A stretch of DNA of 64,000 bases, from the NCBI GenBank assembly GCA_025617745.1, contig CM046853.1, positions 4,460,873-4,524,872 on the forward strand, read 5' to 3'. The position numbers and the translations under genes are program-made. How positions within the stretch are numbered: position 1 is the stretch's first letter; each line of letters opens with the position of its first letter. The notes beneath the pieces were generated by a model. The model worked only from the letters and a program-made list of their open reading frames with translations. It was not told the origin of the DNA and did no database searches. Source of the DNA: Heliocidaris erythrogramma (lineage: Eukaryota > Echinodermata > Echinoidea > Camarodonta > Echinometridae). Positions 49,401 through 61,391 of this stretch are shown here, in pieces.

Positions 49401-52400
49401 TTAATAAATAGCATGGATTATAATAACAGGTATATAATCCACAATAACAAGGACACATGGGTGGGCACTGTCATGACCAAACATTCTCAACATGGGAGTT
49501 AATAAATGGCTGCTACCTAATCCTATTATTGTGTAGGGACCCTTCCATAGTAACCATGTTAAACCCAAAGGTCATCAATGGACAGAGATTATGGTTGTGA
49601 TTATAACAGGGGCTTATATTGTAGGATCCTGCTGAGATCAAAGTGATGTCACAATAACATCAACATTACAGAGAGTACAAAGAAACCATCCAGTAAGTGT
49701 TGTATTCAACATTTACTGAATAATCCCTTTTCATTCAGTCAACATCTCTGCAAAGTACTGTGACTTAACAATAGGAACCATTATCTGATTAATAGAGACT
49801 GTAGTCTGCTTGTATCTCAGACACCACTTCATTACCAGGGGCAGTATCCTGAGATTCATTTGTCAGTGAAATAAAATACTCTGAAAATATATTTAAATCG
49901 GTATTCTGAGAACCATTTTAGCGAGATTTTATCTCATCCAAGACACGCCGATTTATAATGCCTTAACGAATAAGAAATGTCGTTAGATTTCACTTTCATC
50001 ATGCTCAGCCAATAGAATTGCTCTCTGCCAGTCTTTGGGGCAAGAGAGCGCGAATACACTATTTTTACAATTTTCAATACTCATCAAAACACAAACATGC
50101 TTTTTGCTAGGGTTTTATGAAAATGACTAAGGTACTTACCGAAGTTTTAGAAGACCATCACAAGCATTAGTGCAAGTGTGATATTAAATGGCAAAAATGG
50201 CAAGAAATATAGTCAGTATTCAGTGTCTTTTTGTTTATTTTGATCGCATGACTAGCACCATACTTGTCCAAAAATATTGCACTCGCCTTGCATCCTAGAG
50301 ATAAAATAGGCCCTGCCTATTTTAAGTTTTATTTTATCTTTCCCACAAATATGATTGGCGTAAGCGTTTAAAGCTGTGTGTATCATGCGTACAACATGAA
50401 TAGGCATGCAAGAGGGAGGAGACTGAGATAAAATATGAGATGAAATGTGGTCTCAGAATACAAAAAGATAAAATAAAAATTTTTAGAGATAAAATGATGA
50501 TCAGAATACCACCCCAGGTCTTTACAGTTTGGTTCTTCCAAATTAGAAGCCATCTTTTTGTACCCAATTTGCATTTTTTTTTGCAATGTAAGTATATCCC
50601 TCTTAAAATTGAACTACAATGTTGGTAACATTGGTGATTCCAAGAGAGTACTCACATCTATAGAAGCCATAGCTCCAGCTAGTACCATAGGAGGCAGAGA
50701 TGTCGTGAAGATGAAACCAGCAGCATAGCTTCGTACCATATCCACTAGATCAGTATCACCTGCTATGTACCCTCCTATCATACCAAATGCCTTGCCTGCA
50801 ATCAAACAATGATATAGACAGAGAAAAGAGTTAGTTGGAATAAGTACAAATGAGAAATAACTTTATTTACAAGATGGCTCATCTAAGAAATAAATATTCT
50901 TTTAATTATATCAATAATGTTCAAATTTGAAGTAATAAACAAACACATAGGATTACTTCATACATTTTTGGGCATGAAATAATTGTAGAATAACCATGAA
51001 GAGTATTCTGAAACAGACATAGAGTACATGAAATAAGATATCACAGTCCAAAGCAGTAAACATCCTATATAAAGCCCAACATCTACCGCTAAGTCTTGTC
51101 CTACACAGAAGTGATATAATATGATTGTTTTGAATTAAAATGGCACCGCGATGTCAATCTTACCTAAAGTTCCAGAGATAATGTCCATATCAGCCATGCA
51201 GCCATCTCGTTCACCTACACCAGCTCCATGACGACCATACAATCCTACAGCATGAACTTCATCCACAAAAGTGATGGCTCCATACTTATGTGCTACATCG
51301 CACATCTCTTTCAACGGACATATAGCTCCTGTAATGAATAATATTTAGATATATTAAATATGTCATTCAATCAATTTTCCTTCAAATTTTGCGTGAATAC
51401 TTTGTAAAATTTTCCATTTATAACAAAGTGGTTTTGTGTGATATATTCATTTTTCACAAATGTATACAGTGATATTTGTCAAACTGGTTGATGTAATGAG
51501 AAAGGGTGAATCAGAGACCTGCGGAGCGTTTCATCAAGTATTTTGTCAGTGATTTTTACTGACAAATTTGCTCTCAGCCAATCAGATGCAAGGATTTCAG
51601 TTTATAACAGTAGCTTATAACAGGTGTCGGTAAAAATCAATGACAAAACACTTAATGAAACGCTCCCCTGATCATCTATATTCAATAATACATGTACTGG
51701 CAGTTTCAGTTACCTGTCATTGAATGGACTGTCTCAAATGCAACAATCTTTGGAGTGAGAGGGTCTGCTTTCCGTAGCATTTCTTCTAGATGAGTTGGGT
51801 CATTGTGTCGAAATATAAACTTGGGTGCCTGGCTGTTACGTATACCTTGTATCATAGAGGCATGGTTTCCTTCATCAGAGTATATCTCGCATCCTGAACA
51901 AAAAAAAGCGATATCCGACATAGGGTGTTTACATATCTTTTTTTAAAACATCTAGTTTTCAAAACATAGGAGCCTTAATGGGGTATCTCACTGAGTGGTG
52001 ATTGCTTGCAAATGCAGTGAATTTTGGGTTTTGAAAAAAGATTGCAAAAAAGTTGCAAATAGTGTTTCTTGTCAAGAAATTTTGAACATGTTCAAATTTT
52101 CTTCGCGAATTTATTTTTCTGCAAACAGTTGCAAGCGTTTGCAAAACAGTTGTAAGCCTTTGCAAACAATTGTTAAAACGTGTCCCTAAAGTTCTTTTTG
52201 AATCACCAATGCTAGCAACCACATGACCATGGCTCCTCTATAAATCGTCACATTGAGACCATTTGTCACATCGATCATCATGCCAGCCAAAATGAGCCCT
52301 CAGGAGTTGGCAAAAGGTCCCAAACGTTCGCAAACAGTGGCAACGGAGTGGCAAATAGTTGCTAATCTTTGCAAAAACTGTCACTAACATTTGCTTACAG

Positions 52401-55400
52401 TCGCTAATAGTCACCAACTGTCTTTTGCAGGAAATTTAGTTTTAGGTACATGTATATAATAACATGTCAATAACTTGTTTTTTTTTTCTGTTCAAATGAA
52501 AGTTTTGATATAACGCGGTTCTCCTCATCTTATCCGATGAGGAAAAGGACAAAAAACAGAAAATTGTCAAAAATAAATAAATAAAATAACATAAAGGTAA
52601 GAAACTGATTTTTTTTTTTAATTACTGGTACAGATATGGGTTCATGTTAGAAGAGAAAGCTAGTTACCAGGGAGTAACTTGGCGAGTGTGTAGAGAGTTG
52701 AATCATTTGCCACATAGCATGATGTAAATACAAGACCAGCATCCTTCTGATGTAGCTTAGCCACCTTAGCTTCAAGGGCTTCATGATACGTGGTGTTACC
52801 ACTTATATTCCTTGTTCCTCCTGCACCTGTTCCATGTTTGGCCATTGTATCACTGCAGTGAAAGACACAAATCAGGAAAAAATCAATAATTTATTTCCAG
52901 CATAGAAGTATCTGTAAACAACACACAAACAATAATGTTGAACTTCTACTAGATAATTCAATTCATTTGTTGTGAAGAATGTTTGACCTCCATCCAATTA
53001 CTTCACTGATTTCTAAATCTATCACTGACATGATTTGGTCTCAAAAACACATATTACTAAACCACATATTCTTTAATTCACCATAGATCATTGTTATTTC
53101 CATCTATCCAGCATGCCAGAAAACCAGAATTTCATTTCTTTTCATTCCACTTGATTTTAATACAAAAAGTAACAATATGTTTATAACAAATATATAGGAA
53201 TATCATGCTTTCCTAATTACCTAATGACCCCATTACACATTGTATCTATGCACCCAACACCTCTTCAATGCTACGTGTTTTGCATGTAAATGTTTTCAAG
53301 TGGCACTTACACAACAGCCTGCTTAACCTTTGGATGACGACTCATGCCAAGGTAGTCGTTACTGCACCAGACTGTGACTGGTAGCCCTTCATCATTGACA
53401 TGACGCTCTCCAGAGAAGTCATAGGCATACGGAAAGCTCTCTGCTTCACGATTCACTCTCTTGAAGACACGATAAGTATGGTCAGCTTTCTTGTTGTCAA
53501 CAAGGTTCTTGAAGTATTTGTTGTAGCTGAAATGACCATTTTCTGTCAAAAATGACAAAAATCACAGATGTTTGTTATTTTATCTAAATTGACAAAACAT
53601 CAATATTGTATGTCCTGTCCTCATTTCTCCTTACAGAATTAGGATCTAAATATAAGGGTAAGGAATCGATTATAAAGCTGGAAAAAACTGCAATAGTTCG
53701 AGGAGAAAAACTGTTTACCTTAATTGATATGAAGAAAAACGATTTAAAAGAGAAGTGTCATACCATATATTCAATGAGGCATAATAAGCATAAAATTTTG
53801 AATTATAAACATGTATGTATGCAATACACAAAATAAAACTAACAGTTCATACAAAGGTTTAATTCTTTAAAAAATCTAAACAAAGAGAGATTACATTTCA
53901 AAGCAATTCTATGAAAAGTAAGATGACAATAAACAACACTTGACAAGTTTGCAGAATGCATATAAAGATTCAATATGACATCCTTACTAAAAAAATAAGT
54001 TAAAAAGTAAATAATAAGCATACCTGCAGCAAAGTCTTCCTTCTTGAATTGCTTCTTTGCCTCTTGTTTTGGAGATACAAATATAGAATCGCTAACGCAA
54101 GCAGTTATCTCTTCAACACCTGTATGCATAAGAGTAAAACAAAAGTTAGGCGTGAACCCAAAAACCTTTCCTTTTGTTTGGTTTGGGAAATTATAATGAC
54201 TATAGAAAGATGAAATGTGTACTTCATGTACACATGGTTTTCTCATCACGATTTGTACTTTGCTAAATCAAACTGCATCCCTGAATGGTAAGGATGATTA
54301 AAAGAAAAGGTTGCATAACCTTGTAGAAGGTGCATAGAGTGCATACGTCATCAACTGATTATAGACTGCCTCTTGCTTCTCGAGATTTCAGTTACAAAGG
54401 TTAGTTAATACTATGTATCAGTAAAGAAATCTTAAAAGCCCCTTAAAGCGAAGTGCAAATACTGTCCGATTTTAATCGTTGCTACCATTCTTAACTCATC
54501 GGCCTCTGAATCACTTACAACATACATGCAGATGAATACACAGAAGACAAAGTACAAAGCAATAATAAAGATAAATCAAGTTTCTTCTCAATAAAAAATC
54601 ACTACATTCTACTACATGTAAATACTAGAAACATCACTGAAGATGCTGATTAATACCCCGCCCTGTGACAACAGCCTTTCTTGACTTTTGGTCGAAAACT
54701 GAGGAATTAGTTCGATCCGCAAGATTTTTCCCTGATTTACTGCCATAGATATGCCATTTCCATGGCAACGCAGCTTCCGACACATCAAAAAAATATGTTG
54801 TACACATCTTCCCAGTAAGACCAATGTGTGTACCAAATTTCATGACTTTCGGTCAAAAACTGAGGAAGTAGTTCGATCCGAAAGGTGTTTCCTTGATTTT
54901 CTGCCATAAATATGCCGTTACCATGGCAACGCAGATTCCTACTCATCCGAAAAATATGTCTTGCACATCTTCCCACCAAGACCAATGTGTGTACCAAATT
55001 TCATGACTTTCGGTCAAAAACTGAGGAAGTAGTTCGATCCGCAAGGTGTTTCCTTGATTTTCTGCCATAAATATGCCGTTACCATGGCAACGCAGATTCC
55101 GACTCATCCGAAAAATATGTCTTGCACATCTTCCCACCAAGACCAATGTGTGTACCACATTTCATGAGCTTTGGTCTAAAACTGAGAAAGTAGTTCGATC
55201 CGCAAGATTTGCAACAGACCGACCGCCCGACCGACCGCCCGACCGACCGCCCGACCGACCGCCCAACCGTTGACCGATTCCTATATACCCCCTTCAAACT
55301 TCGTTTGGCGGGGGTATAAATATCTGGCATGTACGGGAGAGGTTTAATGTGCCTCCCAACATGTAAGTGCCATCACAAACTTGCAACTCCTTTGCCTTTT

Positions 55401-57519
55401 CAGTGAGAGAGCCACTGCATAATATTTCTCTTGAATTGCTTCTTTGCCTCTTGTTTTGGAGATACAAATATAGAATCGCTAACGCAAGCAGTTATCTCTT
55501 CAACACCTGTATGCATAAGAGTAAAACAAGCTTAAGTTAGGCGTGAACCCAAAAACCTTTCCTTTTGTTTGGTTTGGGAAATTATATTGACTATGGAAAG
55601 ATGAAATGTGTACTTCATGTACACATGGTTTTCTCATCACGATTTGTACTTTGCTCGTTGTAAATCAAACTGCATCCCTGAATGGTAAGGATGATTAAAA
55701 GAAAAGGTTGCATAACCTTGTAGAAGGTGCATAGAGTGCATACGTCATCAACTGATTATAGACTGCCTCTTGCTTCTCGAGATTTCAGTTACAAAGGTCA
55801 GTTAATACTATGTATTAGTAAAGAAATCTTAACAGCCCCTTAAAGCGAAGTGCAAATACTGTCCGATTTTGATCGTTGCTACCATTCTTAACTCATCGGC
55901 CTCTGAATCACTTACAACATACATGCAGATGAATACACAGAAGACAAAGTACAAAGCAATAATAAAGATAAATCAAGTTTCTTCCCAATAAAAAATCACT
56001 ACATTCTACTACATGTAAATAATATCTGGCATGTACGGGAGAGGTTTAATTGTTTTTCATGTGCCCCCAAACATATAAGTGCCATCACAAACTTGCAACT
56101 CCTTTGCCTTTTCAGTGAGAGAGCCACTGCACAATATTTCTCATGTATTCTCTTACCCTCTGTTATATCCTTAGGAGCAGCCTCTGAGCGTTCTGAGATG
56201 ATATCAGTGTCTACAACAGGAGCAAACTTCTTCATGGATTCCATCTGGGCTAAGAATGGACACTTCCTTGCAGGCTTTTCAGTATCATCTACAATGTAGT
56301 CAAATAATGTAAAATAGAATATGATTTATATAACTGAGCAGTAATGGTAAAAAGAAATGTACTGGACCTGATAGAGAAGGAAATATTAGGGAATAATTAG
56401 AACAAACACAAACATGGAAAGTTTAGAAGAATTGTACATTGATGCTGACCTTAGAGATAGATATAGATAGAGATAGATAGAGATAGAGAAAGAGATAGAG
56501 ATAGAGAGAGATAGAGATAGAGAGAGAGAGCGAGAGAGAGAGAGAGAGAGATCCCTCATAACATCTGTGTGTGCTACATTGTATAAACTACAAAATTTCA
56601 AAGCTCACTGCATGCTGATTGGTCCTTTCATATCTTTAAAAAAACAAAAAAAAATGCTCCATGCAAATGTTAAAGATTGTATACTCTAGGAAACATTACT
56701 GAAGACATTAAGCATCTTCTTTGTATGTAATATACATGTACAAGTAAATGACATGAGTTTCATTTGGTAACTTGACATCTTTAAGTAGATTAGAAAACAG
56801 AGAGATTTATATTTCAATAGAAAGATTAGAACCTCCAGAACAACATAATATCCTATATGATCATTCCTGACATGACACGACTGGTTTGGACATGTTTTGA
56901 TCATCATGCACCATGAAATTATTATTTGGGTAATTGGGGGAATAAATCAATAAATAAAATGCCTAATCTGGTATTTAGATATTTATTTCACTGAAATAAA
57001 ATAACAAATGTAGCTCAAACCGTGTTCTTGCTGACTTGCTCATTTGTTAAGACGGCCCATTCATGTACAGTGCAAAGACTGAACGCACAGTGTATAGCCT
57101 CCATTCTTTGACGTCAATGTGGGAGGGGCGATTTCAGTGTCAGTATTTCTGCATTGCTTCTCTCTAGATATACCAATTTCCAAATGCATACTCTCTTTTC
57201 TACATTAGATTTAGAGTTTAGAAACTTATTATTGCGGTTCTGTATTTCCTGATCTTTCTTTTGATATATTATGTTTTGTTTTCTTCAACCAATAAATTTC
57301 TACTTCAATAAAATGTACCTGTAATTTTGAAAGAGTTACTACATGTATACCTGGTGTATTTTCTGAGTCCTGCTGATTAGTGGATGCATGACGAGAGAGC
57401 AACTGGTTCATTACAGGACACTTCTCAGCATAGGAAAACAAGGTGTTGCCGGCTCGCTTTGCAAACCCAGTTGGTAGGCGGGTCAGAAATGGGCATTTCA
57501 TTCGGGCGATGTGGGCCAT
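46482..57519 (-). CDS. ALAS: 5-aminolevulinate synthase, mitochondrial
   Basis: Ten coding exons join in phase to 590 residues: 57519-57351, 56288-56157, 54119-54024, 53542-53311, 52852-52668, 51893-51714, 51328-51164, 50795-50656, 48210-48082, 46826-46482. The enzyme makes 5-aminolevulinate from glycine and succinyl-CoA with pyridoxal phosphate in the mitochondrial matrix, the first step of heme synthesis. Three heme-regulatory Cys-Pro motifs lie in the presequence region (KCPFL at 8-12, KCPVM at 33-37, KCPFL at 65-69). The core shows [33 protein letters not shown] with Asp354 and SGTLGKAFG with the cofactor Lys388, then [14 protein letters not shown] and [13 protein letters not shown]. The length falls between vertebrate ALAS2 and ALAS1. 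A possible acceptor just upstream (CTTTCAG, about 57597) suggests a noncoding first exon. I see no CAGUGN iron-responsive loop in the 80 bases before the ATG. Confidence 0.97.
48372..49189. mobile_element. Tandem-monomer element with GCCTCCGCC ends, ALAS intron 8
   Basis: The left end ATGCCTCCGCC is inverse to GGCGGAGGCAT at the right, and the right end alone folds as ATGCCTCCGGCACCCACC / GGTGGGCGGAGGCAT around TTCG. Four monomers of about 170 bp repeat GCTAAAAACCAAGAATTTCA, GACCTCTGTGACCTCTGACC and CTAATCAGTTCATCTT. GGACGGACGGACGGA lies just before the terminal hairpin. Confidence 0.75.
49836..50517. mobile_element. MITE with CAGGGG ends, ALAS intron 8
   Basis: CAGGGGCAGTATCCTGA at the left is inverse to TCAGAATACCACCCCAG at the right, with TATTCTGAGAACCATTTTA-like inner blocks. 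Flanks TTCATTAC and GTCTTTAC agree at five of eight positions, compatible with an eroded 8-bp duplication. No coding capacity. Confidence 0.55.
51519..51670. mobile_element. MITE with GGAGCGTTTCAT ends, ALAS intron 6
   Basis: GGAGCGTTTCATCAAGTATT continues as TTGTCAGTGATTTTTAC and is mirrored at 51629-51670 (GGGGAGCGTTTCATTAAGTG). The arms are about 45 bp. The end motif matches the block at 5440-5625 next to the Harbinger genes. Confidence 0.75.
51960..52440. repeat. TTGCAAA-rich cluster, ALAS intron 5
   Basis: More than a dozen copies of TTGCAAA, TTTGCAAAC and close variants occur in both orientations. The boundaries are unclear and no duplication was found; it may be a degenerate short tandem repeat or a foldback. 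Confidence 0.4.
54625..55318. mobile_element. Tandem-monomer element with TACCCCGCC ends, ALAS intron 2
   Basis: Four monomers of about 158 bp repeat CAAAAACTGAGGAAGTAGTTC, CCATGGCAACGCAG and CACATCTTCCCACCAAGACC. They end in (GACCGACCGCCC)n and a terminal hairpin, TATACCCCCTTCAAA / TTTGGCGGGGGTATA around CTTCG. The left edge AATACCCCGCC is inverse to the right end. Comparison with the empty site in unit 2 fixes the boundaries. Confidence 0.8.
55431..55506 (-). pseudogene. Partial copy of ALAS coding exon 3
   Basis: The 76 bases are identical to the first part of coding exon 3 (54119-54044) and keep its acceptor site, but lack the last 20 bases and the donor. In transcript order this copy lies before the real exon 3. 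Spliced in, it would run into copied intron sequence. Confidence 0.88.
56453..56552. repeat. GATA/GA microsatellite, ALAS intron 1
   Basis: About 100 bases of AGATAGAT and AGAGAG units, imperfect. Confidence 0.95.
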
Positions 57520-59188
57520 GGCTCTTTAAGGTTCATCAATTGTTGGAATTTTTCATACAACTTGATAGTGACTTTGTTGAATGGCAGTGATTAAATCTGA
57601 AAGAATGGAAACAAGAGAATGAGAAAGAGTAAATACTCAGATTTCAATAAGGAGTTGAAAGTACAATAGGTTTTGTATTGGTAAGACTGCAAAACATGTA
57701 AGTATTGTACAAAGTGTGAAGACCAAATTTCATTCCTGCAAGTGCATATGAATTGTACTGGTAGATGTAGTCTGTAAATTCATGGTTAAATCATTATGTA
57801 ATAAAAACATCACTTCTGCAGTAAGCTAGCCAATTTTGTAATAAATACCAACAGCAACTAAAATGCCATGTTAAAAAGACAACGTAAAGGACAGAAGTGC
57901 AGAGTTCCTACAAATGATTAAAAAAAGAGAGGACATAAGAAATATACACCTATCTAATCAGGAAAAAAAAATATACATGTAACTCACTACCAAAAATAAT
58001 AAATCTGTTCACATTCAGAAAGAATACAAATTATACAAATAAGGAACATTCAAACAAGAAAAAAAAAAATCAATTTAATAAGAATGTCAATGAAATGTCA
58101 TGCTGAGATATACCTAGCAGGAACATGTACATGTACATGTCATGGCAGGTTTGCTTATCAAAAGGAAGTAACCTTCTAAATAAAATCAGGTCATTTGTGG
58201 TCATGAAAAAAGTTAGTTATCAGATTTAAGAAGAAAGAGACCATCCGAGCCTATTTGTTATAACAGGATATTGGTTTCCAAAGTACACAGTACATGGTGA
58301 CTAAGCACTAAAAATGATGACCACTGTTAACAACAGCAACTTTTTTTTGTGGTTTCCTCTGTCATGTGTCAATGCACATAAAATATAGGCTCAGTGTTTA
58401 AAAACCAGGAAATGAAGACCCTCATAATTCCAGAAGTGGGTGTGACTTTGAAACAGTAACAAATTCACTGTGGGCTTATTCTTAAATGACATACATGTAC
58501 CAAGAAAATATCAGGTTAATGATGTACCGGGTAAAATTTAAGACGTTTAAGACTTTTGTTGGGGGACTTAGAATAGCATATATTATATTATATTTTAGTT
58601 GTATCGGTGCCGCAACAAACTATTTTATTTGACTTATTTGGTTGTGCACAATGTACATGTATGCCTAGATCTCAAACAATGAATTCTTCCACTATTTCAT
58701 CTCTTTCCACTATAAAAAAAAAAAATAAAAAAAAAATCGGTGAGTGAGGTGTAGAAACAAGACAAATAACCTTCAAATGTGTTCTTTAAAAAAAATGCAA
58801 ACTGATTTCTCACGCTCTGAGCTTTTACGTACTAACTACGCATATGTATGGCTAACAGCTGCATACTTCTAAATTTTGACACTTTCTACGAGCCATGATA
58901 ATTGATTGAAAATTATGAAAAAATACAAATACAGGAAGTATGGGCATCTGGGAAGGTGTACTAATGTAACCCAAGAAATAAAGATCAGTAGATGTGAATA
59001 TTAATTGTCACTTCCAAATAATACAAACTCAGTCTGTACTCTGTAGGCCCTATGGTAAAACATATTTTATCCACAAAAATAAGCAGATTTTTGCTGTGGG
59101 ATTATTTCAGTGATACAAATATCTCACTTTATGCTTTCTCATCGTAACATTTAAAACAAAAATATTAGCTGTGAGCTGACAAAATACC
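57520..59188. other. ALAS upstream region
   Basis: It should hold the ALAS promoter and any noncoding first exon. No TATA box or known motif could be assigned with confidence. A-rich runs occur at 57961, 58061 and 58712. Confidence 0.4.
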
Positions 59189-59200
59189 AAAATACAATTT

Positions 59201-59981
59201 TGTCAATTATTCCAATGACCAAAAATTACAATTATTTCTATCGAAGAAGAAACCCACTAAATTTTGTTATTCATTGTTTGCAAATAAGGTATGTTTAAGT
59301 TTAAATACTACAAATCATTTGAATAAATGGGAAAGTGATCTTAATATGAGTTTAGAAACGTTAATTCAGTGGCAAGATCGATTTAAAACAATATTCAAGG
59401 CCACGCTTGATACAAAGATACGTACTTTTCAGTTTAAGTTCATTCATAGAAGAATTGCCACTAATGAATTTTTGTTTCGTATTGGTATTAAAAGTTCACC
59501 AAGATGTAATTTCTGTCACAAAGAAAGTCAAAATCTTATGCATTTGTTTTTCTATTGTTCAGTTGTTAAGATATTTTGGAACGAAGTAAACAAATGGTTG
59601 GCGGATTTAAACGTTCTTACTTTGCCATTTTCAGTTTTAGATATTTGTTTTGGAGTTCATACAAGGCATGGTTTAGTCAACACAATTCTGTTTTATGCTA
59701 AGTACTTTATTTACAGATATAAATACATTGATAAAACATTGATTTTCAAACATTTTCAAAAAGACATAATTTTTTTAGAAAAAGTAGAGCGAGTTATCGC
59801 AATTAGACAAGGCAAACGTTTAGTTCACCAAGATAAATGGAAAGCAATGGATATGTCACATGATTTACTTGCTGAATTGTAACATACTTTTCATTTATAT
59901 ATGATTCATGATTTATTGTTCTTGAATGTATGTATTTTGTTTACTGAAATGAAGCAATAAAATCTATAATGAGAAAAAAAA
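59201..59981 (+). mobile_element. 5'-truncated Tx1/L1-type LINE with target duplication
   Basis: The frame is open from 59202 to the stop at 59880-59882 with no break. It carries TFQFKFIHRRIATNEFLFRI, CNFCHKESQNLMHLFFYC (CX2C...HX4C) and VVKIFWNEVNKWLADL, the C-terminal zf-RVT region of L1/Tx1-type ORF2. A short 3' region ends in AATAAAATC and a poly-A run. AAAATACAATTT flanks the insert (59189-59200, 59982-59993). Truncation at the 5' end is usual for LINE insertions. Confidence 0.9.
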
Positions 59982-60304
59982 AAAATACAATTTGGAGGAT
60001 TTTGGACTTAGAGACTGTCTCCCGGAGTCTGAGGACACACATAATGTACATGTAATATACACGATGATGAACGCAGCCTATAATGTAAATATATTCTGTA
60101 CCTTGAAGTGAATGGTGCCATATTCAAATGTACATGGAGGGCTCAATTGAATTTGCACTGACAAGAAATCTGACAAGAAATCTCGTAAGCCTGAATCAAC
60201 ATAAAAGAATGACAAAAGCTGTGGCATGCTAAAAACTGCCAGTATAAGGCATGATACTACAAAACAACCCATAAAATACTGAGTACAATAGCGAACTCTC
60301 TCTA

Positions 60305-60308
<4 letters not shown>

Positions 60309-60364
<56 letters not shown>
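60309..60364. repeat. GT/GA compound microsatellite
   Basis: A short (GT)n run followed by about 22 GA units. Confidence 0.95.
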
Positions 60365-60367
<3 letters not shown>

Positions 60368-60436
60368 CAGTATGTGTGTGACAACAGCAGGCCAGGTGAA
60401 AAGTGAAACTTGAATGGAAATCCCACCATGATATCA

Positions 60437-60944
60437 AGGTGGCTTTTAAAAAACAGCAGAAACATTAAAGAAACAGATAATGAAAGTTTGAGAAAAATCT
60501 GATAAAAAATAAGAAACTTGTGAATTTTTAAGTTTTGTAATCATTCAGACACAAATTGACAACTCTGTGATGGACACGTTTCTTGATCCTCTCCCATTTG
60601 CACTGTTCTAAAATAATAAATTTCCTTTTCATCCAAAGAAAATATTAAATCATACAAGCGCTCAAGATGTAATCATTACACAAATTAAAAATGTATTACA
60701 TGTACATGTACTTCGTTAGAGACTAAAAAAATGAAAATTTATGAAATTTTCTGTACAGAGCAATAAGAGAAATCCTTGCAAGATGTAAGTCAGAGAATTG
60801 CCAGTTTTTGTTTGATTTATTACAACTACAAAAATTCATAACTTTCTTGATTTTGATTGGATTTTGCTCAAACTTACATCTGTTTCTATCATTTTTCTGC
60901 TTTTATTCAAATCAACTAAATACCAAGGTGGACTTTACCTTTAA
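60437..60944. mobile_element. Foldback element with AAAGGTAAAGTCCACC end
   Basis: The right end, read inward on the minus strand, is AAAGGTAAAGTCCACCTTGG next to TTAA (60941-60944). Inner blocks AGAAACAGATGTAAGTTTGAG and ATAAGAAACTTGTGAATTTTT-like sequence pair with the left arm at 60437-60570. The left end is eroded. It resembles the TTAA element at 28469 in layout. Confidence 0.6.
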
Positions 60945-61228
60945 CTGACAGAATTATAATCGTACCCATAGGCCAACCACATGTACATGTCCATTGTAGA
61001 TGAAGATGAAGAAGCGGAAGTACACACAGTGAGACTTGATTGAAAAAATTATTTTTCAAAAGTACAGTGGAACAATCACAAAAAAAGTACTGCTACATCA
61101 CATGTGGCTTCAAGAAAATACAATATATATTCAAATATTTGCTTCAAATATGATGTGAAATGTAAAGAGATATTACAAGATCAAATACATGTGCACCGTA
61201 ATACATGCAAATAATTTATGAGTACTGG

Positions 61229-61248
61229 CCCCCCCCCCCCCCCCCCCT
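61229..61248. repeat. C homopolymer
   Basis: About 18 C in a row; exact length is not reliable. Confidence 0.8.
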
Positions 61249-61391
61249 TTGGAAAAAACTTTTATGTCATGATTGGTGTCATTATTCATGACATAAATCC
61301 CCGAATCACAAAATAAACGCAAATTGTCAAATGACATAGCTTATGCAGAGATTTATGTCACAAGTTATATGCAACAGGGCCCTGGTACTAG

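Larger units (their letters stand above)
54044..56142 (-). repeat. Tandem segmental duplication inside ALAS intron 2
   Basis: Unit 1 (54044-55430) and unit 2 (55431-56142) are near-identical apart from a 694-bp element in unit 1 and a few small indels. The unit spans most of coding exon 3, the intron beyond it and sequence beside exon 2. It is a direct duplication. Confidence 0.9.
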
